A DNA stretch of 41,981 bases from CBDUQI01 sp965369325 (GTDB taxonomy: Bacteria; Pseudomonadota; Gammaproteobacteria; Steroidobacterales; JBCBZW01): contig CBDUQI010000024.1 of NCBI GenBank assembly GCA_965369325.1, forward strand, positions 1-41,981, in the 5' to 3' direction. The notes under the pieces are model-generated. The model did not search any database. It was not told where the DNA came from and saw only the letters and a program-made list of their open reading frames with translations. The position numbers and the translations under genes are program-made. Positions 35,905 to 41,981 of the stretch are shown one piece after another; within the stretch, counting starts at the first letter, position 1, and each line of letters opens with the position of its first letter.

Positions 35905-36082
35905 CGGATATTCCCCCTCAACAATACAAACAACCGTCAGAATCCTTTAGGATGTTATGTAAAGATTCTAGTAGCTTATGTGCTCAGTATACCCAACAAT
36001 TCTCCCGTGTTTAGTTAGCGTGCACGGGAAGCTAATGTTTGAGCGCGTGCTGTGTTGCACGACAACCCTCAGTCACAGCGTG

Positions 36083-37189
36083 TCAACGCGCGGGCGTGTC
36101 GCACGAAAAATCGTGCGCCCCTGGGCCAGGCGGACCAAAAAACATGTTCTTCATTATCAAAAGATCCAGCAGGTCAACGGCGCCATTGCCATCGAAGTCG
36201 GCATCCTCGTCGGCGGTAAATACCACCAGTCGGTAAATTTGCAGGTCGGCGAAATCGACCAAGCAGTTGTTGTCCAGATCCGGATCACACGCGTTGCCGA
36301 AATTATCTTGGTCGGTGTCACGTTGATCTGCATTCACCGCCTCAGGGCAGTTGTCCTCTGAGTTGATCACACCGTCTGCATCATCATCGCCAAAATCTTC
36401 CTGCGAGTAACGCGAGAACGAAAACCCGGGAATCGGATCAAACTGCATCCTCACGGCGTTGGAGAAATTCACATCTACTCCCGCCGACGTTAACTGCATG
36501 CCGAGCGACATATACACGGCCAGTTCGGTCATGCCTGGGCTAAGGGTAATCGAACCGGTGTACTCAAATACGCCGTCTTCGCTGAGATCGCCGTCAAACA
36601 GATCGGCCAGAAATATCTCACCATGGCCGATCGGCAAGCGCCCGAAATCGTGCGGGCGGGTGTTGGCCCTGACACCATCCATCACACCCTCTTCGGGGGT
36701 CACAACATGATAAGCGCCGTCGGCGACGAATTGAGCATTCTCACCAAAACCCCAAAAGATGCTTCCCGACGGTGGGAAAGCAATCGGCTCACCGGTGAAC
36801 GAACCGAGCACGCGCCCATCTATTGCTATTGTGTACGGTAAGGTCAGTTCGCTCACGAGAGGGGCGAAACGAAGCGTGTCCAGTTGCGTAGTGGTGGCGG
36901 CCATTGCGGCAAGGAAGCTGCCGCCGCTTAGCAGTCGCGCACCCATCGTGGCAAGGCTCAGATCAGCATCTGAAGAGGCCTGCAACGGGAACGATAAATC
37001 GTCCTCATCATTGACCACCTGGATCAGTTCGCGCTGCATAAGCTGGCCTGTATCAAACGCGGCTTGCTCCACACCCACCAACGTGTACAACTCACTTTCG
37101 GTAAAAAAAACCGGTTCGGCATGGCCCGGCCTCCAGGGTGTGAGTACCAAGGTAAGTGCCGCGATGCTGTGGATGTGTAGACGGCTCAC
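36083..37189 (-). CDS. Secreted protein of unknown fold with dockerin-like tail
   Basis: The product has 368 residues from the GTG at 37189-37187, with AGGAG six bases upstream. A signal peptide ends at HSIAALTLVLTPWRPGHA. Residues about 25-265 form a domain with no family I recognise. Residues about 266-300 are TSP3-like (DDDADGVINSEDNC and DTDQDNFGNACDPD). Residues about 302-355 contain two dockerin-like EF-hand loops (DLDNNCLVDFADLQIYRLVV and DFDGNGAVDLLDLLIMKNMF). The tail module is closely related to those of the two other secreted proteins in this window. It is separated from the FG-GAP gene by 178 bases. Confidence 0.82.
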   Translation of the reverse strand: MSRLHIHSIAALTLVLTPWRPGHAEPVFFTESELYTLVGVEQAAFDTGQLMQRELIQVVNDEDDLSFPLQASSDADLSLATMGARLLSGGSFLAAMAATTTQLDTLRFAPLVSELTLPYTIAIDGRVLGSFTGEPIAFPPSGSIFWGFGENAQFVADGAYHVVTPEEGVMDGVRANTRPHDFGRLPIGHGEIFLADLFDGDLSEDGVFEYTGSITLSPGMTELAVYMSLGMQLTSAGVDVNFSNAVRMQFDPIPGFSFSRYSQEDFGDDDADGVINSEDNCPEAVNADQRDTDQDNFGNACDPDLDNNCLVDFADLQIYRLVVFTADEDADFDGNGAVDLLDLLIMKNMFFGPPGPGAHDFSCDTPAR

Positions 37190-37422
37190 AATCAGCTCCT
37201 GTTCATGTTATTTTGCGGCGACTGTTTTGGTGTCGAGCGACAGGTATGCTCACTGGCGCACGGCCACTTTTCACATCATGCCACAATCCTCATGTGGCCG
37301 TTTGGTCGGCGGTCCGCTGGTGGCGGCAACGTCATGGGCAGTCGCGGCGCGCGGGAAAACCTTTTTCGCTGACTGCTGTCTCTGATAGAACAACGGACAA
37401 CATATTAATAGGAGCCGCCATT

Positions 37423-38019
37423 ATGCAAAGCGTTCGTCAATGGATCGCGGACTGGTCCGGGACCTTTTTGTTTTTCGCGCTGATTCTCGCCGCCCGTTCT
37501 TCGTTTGCCGATCACTACTTTGTGCCGACCGGCTCGATGGAGCACACCCTAGTGCCCGGCGATCATGTGGTGGTGAACAAGATGGCCTATGGAGTGCGGG
37601 TGCCGTTCACGCGGTTGGAGCTGATCGATCAGGGCACGCCTGCTCGCGGCGAGGTGGTGGTGTTCGATTCGCCCAAAGACGGTACTCGCCTGATCAAGCG
37701 GGTGGTCGCTGTCAGCGGTGATCGTATCGAGGTGAGCGATGGGCGCTTGAGCATCAACGGGCGCGCGCTGGCGGACGGGCCTCATGCTGAGGTGGAGGTA
37801 TTTGGCGAGCGTATCGCGAGGCTGAATCTGGCAGACGGCGGTGGACCCAACGTCCGACCGCAACGGGTGCCCGAGGGATACGTGGTGGTGATCGGTGATC
37901 ATCGCGGCGACAGCATGGACAGTCGTCATTTTGGCCTGGTCGATGCGGACGCTGCCTATGGTCGCGCGCTGGGCGTGGTGTATCGGCGGCAGGAAGGGTT
38001 CCTCTGGCAGCGTCTGTAA
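37423..38019 (+). CDS. lepB: Signal peptidase I, short form
   Basis: The 198-residue inner-membrane protease removes signal peptides from exported proteins. It starts at ATG 37423 with AGGAG upstream. One membrane helix near residues 12-25 (SGTFLFFALILAAR) is followed by the nucleophile Ser38 in PTGSMEHTLVPGD and the general base Lys92 in LIKRVVAVSGD. A box-E-like GDHRGDSMDSRHFG follows. It lacks the large second domain and second membrane helix of E. coli LepB, so it resembles the short signal peptidases. It lies beside secreted protein genes, which may mean a specialised role, but a general housekeeping role is possible if no other LepB exists in the genome. Confidence 0.92.
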   Translation: MQSVRQWIADWSGTFLFFALILAARSSFADHYFVPTGSMEHTLVPGDHVVVNKMAYGVRVPFTRLELIDQGTPARGEVVVFDSPKDGTRLIKRVVAVSGDRIEVSDGRLSINGRALADGPHAEVEVFGERIARLNLADGGGPNVRPQRVPEGYVVVIGDHRGDSMDSRHFGLVDADAAYGRALGVVYRRQEGFLWQRL

Positions 38020-38093
38020 ACACGTTAGATAGTTTTTGTGTGTCGAAATAAGAGAAACAATGCGTTCTTGTTATGCATAGCCTGGGGATATCA

Positions 38094-38111
38094 TATCACT
38101 TGAGTGTGATA
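38094..38111. promoter_or_regulatory. Inverted repeat upstream of the catalase remnant
   Basis: TATCAC (38094-38099) and GTGATA (38106-38111) are perfect inverted copies with a 6-base spacer, 17 bases before the ATG of the catalase remnant. It may be the remains of the operator or regulatory site of the lost catalase gene. The regulator is unknown. Confidence 0.35.
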
Positions 38112-38127
38112 ACACAGGCGATGCGAT

Positions 38128-38217
38128 ATGACCTCCAAAACCACCCAACTAACCCGTGTGAATGGTGCTCCGGTCGCTGAAGATAACCTGAGCCGCACCG
38201 TCGGCCAGAACGGGCCG
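38128..38217 (+). pseudogene. Catalase N-terminal remnant
   Basis: The 30 codons from ATG 38128 encode the typical beginning of a clade-3 heme catalase: M-T-S-K-T-T-Q-L-T-R then NGAPVAEDNLSRTVGQNGP. In real catalases this segment is followed by a long conserved heme-binding domain (LLLQDF type sequence). Here the similarity stops at about 38217, although the frame stays open to 38400. The product cannot be a catalase. It looks like a deletion product that kept the upstream region and first exon-like segment, leaving about 190 bases of unrelated sequence before malQ. Confidence 0.75.
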
Positions 38218-38409
38218 CCAATGATCGCGCCGGTGAGGGCGCTGCGGTGGCTGGCATACTTACGCCGGAGCCGCCAATGCCGGTGGAAGCCGGCAGCTGG
38301 GGGGGCTGCGCGCGCCGCGTCGGTCTCAAGTTACCCGCCCACGTGCAGCTTGGGGTTCTGGAACCCCGTTAACGCCGCGGTGTCGGCGCGCTGTTTATAG
38401 TGGGGCACG
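38218..38409. other. Spacer before malQ, no gene recognised
   Basis: The region between the catalase remnant and malQ has open frames on both strands, but none shows a recognisable protein pattern. A short plus-strand frame ending in VGLKLPAHVQLGVLEPR near 38370 is not identified. No terminator or promoter is evident. Confidence 0.4.
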
Positions 38410-40653
38410 ATGAAATCAGAGATAAATGACCTGGATCAGTTAGCGCTCGCCTGTGGTATCGCGCCCGAGTACTGCGATTACCGCTCGCAGATGATCCCGA
38501 TTAGCCAGCACACCAAGCGTGCCCTGCTGAGCAGCCTGGGGCACAACACCCGCAGCGACAACGAGGTACGTGAATCGCTGCGGGTCATGCGTGAGACGGG
38601 CTGGCAACAGGTGCTGGAACCGGTCACGGTCATCCGCGAGGATCGCGCGGCGATGCTTCGCCTGACGGTGCCGCTTACCGTCACCCATCAACACATGATC
38701 TGGGAGCTTGCGCTGGAGAATGGCGAGCTGATGGAAGGGCGGGTATTGCTCGGAGATCGTCAGCCCAAAGCCTATCGGGTGGTGGGCGATCAGGAATATC
38801 GGCGCTATCTGTTGCAGTTGCCGCCCGCTTTGCCGGTGGGGTATCACGATTTCGAATTGCAGATAGACGGCGGCCCAGTGCTGGCCTGCGCACGGCTTAT
38901 CGTCACCCCGCAGCGTTGTTACCAACCGCCATCGCTTGCGCAGGGGGAGCGCCATTGGGGCGTTGCTGTTCAGCTGTATACCGTGCGCTCCGAGGATAAT
39001 TGGGGTATCGGCGATCTGGGTGATTTAGAGGTGCTGGTACAAATGGCTGCTGATCAGGGGGCCGAGTACGTCGGGTTGAACCCGCTGCATGCACTATTCC
39101 CCAGCAAACCTGGGCACAACAGCCCGTACAGCCCGTCTAGTCGCGGTCAGCTGAATATCCTATACATCGCGGTGCCCAAGGTGGCGGAGTACGGTACTTG
39201 CCAGGGGGCGCAGTCCCTGGTCGCAAGCCCCGGTTTCTGCCAGCGGCTGGAGCAGACACGTACGGCACCGCATGTGAATTACGCAGAGGTGGCGGCATTG
39301 AAAATACCGGTGCTGCGCAAACTTTATCGGCATTTTCGCGAGCGGCATTTGGCCCGTACCACTGGTCGCGCGCAGGCCTTTGAGCGTTACGTAGCCGAGC
39401 TAGGTGAGGGCTTATACCTGCATGCGCTGTATGACGCTTTGCACGAGTACTTTTACTCGCGCGATCCTGGCAAAGCCGGTTGGCAGCAATGGCCGCAGGA
39501 ATTTCGCGATCCGCGTGGCCGCGCCGCCGGTGACTTTGCTGAGCGGGAGCGAGAAGCGGTGCAGTTCTACCAGTACCTGCAGTGGCTCGCTGATGAACAA
39601 CTAGCGGCTGCCCAGCGCAGCGCTTTGCAGGCCGGCATGGGTGTGGGGATATATCGCGATATGGCCGTGGGGGTTGATAGCAACGGTGCTGAGACCTGGG
39701 CCAATCAGGCGTTGTACTGCCTGCAGATGCGGGTGGGCGCGCCGCCGGATCCGCTCGCTTTGAAGGGCCAGGACTGGGGCTTGCCGCCGATGGATCCGTT
39801 TGCGCTGAAAAACAGGGGCTATCGCGATTTTATCAATCTACTACGGGCGAATATGCGCCACTGCGGCGCGTTGCGGATTGATCACGTTATGGCATTGTTG
39901 CGGGTATGGTGGTTGCCGCAGGGCAGCCCCCCCAGCGATGGCGCCTATGTGGGCTACCCGCTGCAGGATTTGCTCGGCATCCTCGCACTTGAGAGCCAGC
40001 GCAATCGCTGCATGGTGATCGGCGAGGATCTGGGGGTAGTGCCCGAGCAAATTCGCGCGCCGCTGAATGACAACGGAGTTTACGCCTATCGGGTCGCCTA
40101 TTTTGAGCAGGATCGCGCGGGTGAGTTTCAACCGTCCGAGGCCTACCCGCAGCAGGCATTGTGCACGGTCACCACCCACGACCTGGCCACTTTTTGTGCC
40201 TGGTGGGAAGGGTTGGATCTGCAGTTGAGCGAATCGTTGGACATGTTCCCGAACGAGCAGTTGCGCGATGAGTGTACGGCCCGGCGCGTCGCTGAACGGC
40301 ACGCATTACTGCGCGCGCTGGCGCCGCATCTGCCGCCTGCGGAGTTGCAGGCGTTGCAGCAGAGTCTGGCGGAGAACTCGCAGGCGCCCACCCCGTGGGC
40401 GCTGTGCGTGGCGATACATCACTTCCTGGCCATATCGCCGTGTTCGCTGATGGCTGTCGCGTTCGAGGATCTGCTGCAGATGCGCTCACCGGTCAACGTG
40501 CCCGGCACTTACACCGAGCATCCCAACTGGTCGCGTAAACTCACCTGCAACCTGGTACAAATATTCGCGCAGCCCGGGGTGCGCGAGATTTTTTCGAACG
40601 TGAATCGCGCGCGCCGTCACGGCCTTAGCGAGTCTCCCCCGCAAGTGCAATAA
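38410..40653 (+). CDS. malQ: 4-alpha-glucanotransferase (amylomaltase, GH77)
   Basis: This 747-residue GH77 enzyme transfers glucan segments between maltodextrins and works in glycogen or maltodextrin metabolism. The catalytic residues are in place: nucleophile Asp491 (ALRIDHVMALLR), acid/base Glu539 (VIGEDLGVVPEQ) and the third Asp591 (TTHDLATF). The 250s-loop region appears as GHNSPYSPSSRGQLN near residue 236, and the N-terminal extension of about 170 residues is typical of bacterial MalQ (long form). It is followed by an intrinsic terminator and is transcribed apart from the gene to its right. No other glycogen genes are nearby. Confidence 0.94.
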   Translation: MKSEINDLDQLALACGIAPEYCDYRSQMIPISQHTKRALLSSLGHNTRSDNEVRESLRVMRETGWQQVLEPVTVIREDRAAMLRLTVPLTVTHQHMIWELALENGELMEGRVLLGDRQPKAYRVVGDQEYRRYLLQLPPALPVGYHDFELQIDGGPVLACARLIVTPQRCYQPPSLAQGERHWGVAVQLYTVRSEDNWGIGDLGDLEVLVQMAADQGAEYVGLNPLHALFPSKPGHNSPYSPSSRGQLNILYIAVPKVAEYGTCQGAQSLVASPGFCQRLEQTRTAPHVNYAEVAALKIPVLRKLYRHFRERHLARTTGRAQAFERYVAELGEGLYLHALYDALHEYFYSRDPGKAGWQQWPQEFRDPRGRAAGDFAEREREAVQFYQYLQWLADEQLAAAQRSALQAGMGVGIYRDMAVGVDSNGAETWANQALYCLQMRVGAPPDPLALKGQDWGLPPMDPFALKNRGYRDFINLLRANMRHCGALRIDHVMALLRVWWLPQGSPPSDGAYVGYPLQDLLGILALESQRNRCMVIGEDLGVVPEQIRAPLNDNGVYAYRVAYFEQDRAGEFQPSEAYPQQALCTVTTHDLATFCAWWEGLDLQLSESLDMFPNEQLRDECTARRVAERHALLRALAPHLPPAELQALQQSLAENSQAPTPWALCVAIHHFLAISPCSLMAVAFEDLLQMRSPVNVPGTYTEHPNWSRKLTCNLVQIFAQPGVREIFSNVNRARRHGLSESPPQVQ

Positions 40654-40689
40654 TACCAGTGCGCCCTGGCCCGCCGGGATGGCGGGTCA

Positions 40690-40716
40690 GGATTCGCACC
40701 TGAATCCACTTTTTTT
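40690..40716 (+). terminator. Intrinsic terminator after malQ
   Basis: A 6-bp stem GGATTC (40690-40695) and GAATCC (40702-40707) with a 6-base loop is followed by AC and seven T at 40710-40716. A second, GC-rich hairpin (7-bp stem, 40669-40675 with 40681-40687) sits just before it. Both lie after the malQ stop at 40653, and the T-run directly adjoins the ten-G tract before the next gene. Confidence 0.8.
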
Positions 40717-40726
40717 GGGGGGGGGG
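40717..40726 (+). repeat. Homopolymeric G tract (G10) at a ribosome-binding position
   Basis: Ten consecutive G bases end two bases before the ATG at 40729, where the Shine-Dalgarno site should be. Polymerase slippage could change the spacing and strength of the ribosome site. Confidence 0.75.
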
Positions 40727-40728
40727 AT

Positions 40729-41295
40729 ATGCCTTCGATTGCTGAACTATGGTTACCTATCTTGTTATCCGCGGTGTTCGTCTGGATGCTGTCGGCGCTG
40801 GTTTGGACCGTATTGCCACATCACAAGAAAGATTTCGCTCCGGTGGCAGATGAGCAAGCACTACGTGAGACGCTCAACCAGCAACGCCTCGCGCCGGGCC
40901 AATACGTGATACCGCATCTGTCGGATTTTGCGGACATGAAAACCGACGCGGGCAAGCAGAAATATGTGGATGGCCCGGTGGGGTTTATCACCGTGCTGCC
41001 CAACGGCATGCCGGTAATGGGCGGCAAGCTGGTTGCGACGTTTATGTTTTTTCTGCTGATGGGCACGGTGATTGCGTATCTGGCCAGCCGCACTATGGGG
41101 TATGGGACGGACTACCTGCAGGTATTTCGCGTCACCGGCGCAATGGCCTTTATCGCGCATGGGTTTGGTGTGATTACAGACGGAATTTGGTTCGGACGCC
41201 CCTGGGCAAATATAGCTAAACACCTGGGTGATGCTTTGATGTATGGATTGCTCACTGGCGGCGTGTTCGGATGGTTGTGGCCGGCGGTCACCTGA
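40729..41295 (+). CDS. Small integral membrane protein, function unknown
   Basis: This 188-residue protein has about four predicted membrane helices: residues about 8-28 (LPILLSAVFVWMLSALVW), 105-122 (LVATFMFFLLMGTVIAYL), 135-152 (VTGAMAFIAHGFGVITDG) and 168-186 (LMYGLLTGGVFGWLWP). The soluble loop 33-100 contains GQYVIPHLSDFADMK and PVGFITVLPNG. The combination resembles uncharacterised conserved inner-membrane proteins of aquatic proteobacteria, but I cannot name a family. Its start has only a G10 tract as ribosome site. It lies downstream of an intrinsic terminator, so a promoter between the terminator and the ATG is doubtful and expression may depend on read-through. Confidence 0.75.
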   Translation: MPSIAELWLPILLSAVFVWMLSALVWTVLPHHKKDFAPVADEQALRETLNQQRLAPGQYVIPHLSDFADMKTDAGKQKYVDGPVGFITVLPNGMPVMGGKLVATFMFFLLMGTVIAYLASRTMGYGTDYLQVFRVTGAMAFIAHGFGVITDGIWFGRPWANIAKHLGDALMYGLLTGGVFGWLWPAVT

Positions 41296-41595
41296 TTCGC
41301 CGCGCGTGACACCCGGTGGGCGAAGGCCGGTGGCGGGGCTTCGGCCTGTGTTGAGCTAGTCAACTCTCCGCAGCCAGCCCACGGATTGCCGGCGTGGCGC
41401 TGGGGGTCTATCGCCGCGGTAGGGCTGCCCCGGCCCAAGCACGCCCGCCAGCGCAAGGTTCGTCCCTATCTCGGCCGCATAGGTCGACTAGCCGCTGTCT
41501 CGCGAATACGGCACAATACGACTTTGGCTCGCGTCAGGGCTGGCCCGCTTACAAGAGGCTTCAACAAATACCCTGATGTGCCGCAGAGGTTAGTC
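41296..41595. other. Intergenic region, no gene seen
   Basis: These 300 bases contain no supported gene. A 6-bp GC-rich stem (AGGCCG 41324-41329 with CGGCCT 41342-41347) lies soon after the upstream stop and may be a weak terminator without a T-run. The right end carries the ribosome site of the DUF885 gene (AGAGGT at 41585-41590). Confidence 0.5.
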
Positions 41596-41981
41596 ATGCG
41601 CAAAATACTCCGATGGCTCGGGCTGGGGCTGTTAGTATTGCTCGTCGCGGTCGCAGCACTGGCGATTAATGTCATCTGGTTCAAACCAGTCAAGATAGAA
41701 ATCTTCTATGAGAAGGTTTTTCTTGAATTTGCGCTCGACAGTCCCCAGATGCTGAGCAGCATTCGCTTACTCGAACAAGTTGGCCTGCGCAAACACAATG
41801 CTCGGCTGGATGACTACTCGCCCGCGCGCACGCTGGAATCGAACGCCAAACTGATAGACGCGCTGGATATGCTGCGGCGTTACGACCGCAGCACACTCAG
41901 TGGCCAAACCGCATTGTCGTACGACGTGCTGGAGTGGTTTCTTGCGCAGCAGGTGGATGGCCTGGACTACACCTGGCATGG
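41596..41981 (+). CDS. DUF885 family protein, N-terminal part
   Basis: The gene runs off the right end, so only 128 complete codons are visible. It starts at ATG 41596 with AGAGGT five bases upstream. A membrane anchor or signal follows (LGLGLLVLLVAVAALAINVI) and then the family pattern IFYEKVFLEFALDSPQML, SIRLLEQVGLRKHNARLDDY and YDVLEWFLAQQVDGL. DUF885 proteins are large predicted hydrolases or metallopeptidase-like proteins of unclear role, usually about 600 residues. The cell location is probably the outer face of the inner membrane or the periplasm. Confidence 0.85.
   Translation, partial: MRKILRWLGLGLLVLLVAVAALAINVIWFKPVKIEIFYEKVFLEFALDSPQMLSSIRLLEQVGLRKHNARLDDYSPARTLESNAKLIDALDMLRRYDRSTLSGQTALSYDVLEWFLAQQVDGLDYTWH

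Noticed and set aside
38041..38127. Sigma-70 promoter for the catalase remnant
   Set aside because: Several weak -35/-10 pairs can be drawn but none has good boxes with normal spacing, so only the inverted repeat is reported.
1..41981. CRISPR arrays, tRNA or rRNA genes, insertion sequences, prophage genes
   Set aside because: No array of direct repeats with spacers, no cloverleaf-like sequence and no transposase or integrase motifs were seen.

Overview
The window looks like chromosome from a marine, heterotrophic gammaproteobacterium. The evidence is a moderately high GC content, tightly packed operons with 1-8 nt gene overlaps, gammaproteobacterial housekeeping proteins (FieF-like, MalQ, LepB, PotFGHI-like) and several secreted calcium-binding repeat proteins. 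The genus cannot be named from sequence alone. I see no tRNA, rRNA, CRISPR array, transposase or integrase.

Region 1 (1-7403, plus strand) is a probable catabolic operon. It holds the end of a short-chain dehydrogenase, a Rieske oxygenase alpha subunit, E1-alpha, E1-beta and E2 of a 2-oxoacid dehydrogenase complex, a possible 40-residue Cys-containing ORF, a VOC-fold protein and a malonyl-CoA-synthetase-like ligase. Together these could hydroxylate, oxidise and CoA-activate an unknown substrate.

Region 2 (7550-15928, plus strand) holds a cation-efflux transporter and four exported or membrane proteins: a HEAT-like secreted protein, a large protein with thrombospondin-3-like repeats and a dockerin-like tail, a membrane-anchored coiled-coil protein and a secreted lipase-like hydrolase.

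Region 3 (15937-32886) is the most distinctive. Two divergent transcription units face each other across a perfect TetR-type palindrome at 21962-21979. To the left run a BetI-like regulator, an acyl-CoA dehydrogenase and potF-potG-potH-potI. To the right run a class-III aminotransferase, two paralogous FAD oxidoreductases, a GcvT-like methyl transferase, an ADP-forming acyl-CoA ligase, an aldehyde dehydrogenase and a PuuA-like glutamine-synthetase-family enzyme. I read this as an uptake and degradation system for an amine, probably N-methylated. The substrate is unknown and the gene combination matches no pathway I can name.

Region 4 (32935-41981) holds two more secreted dockerin-tailed proteins on the minus strand (one a long FG-GAP repeat protein), a short signal peptidase I, a 30-codon remnant of a catalase gene, malQ with an intrinsic terminator, a membrane protein preceded by a ten-G tract, and the start of a DUF885 protein that leaves the window.
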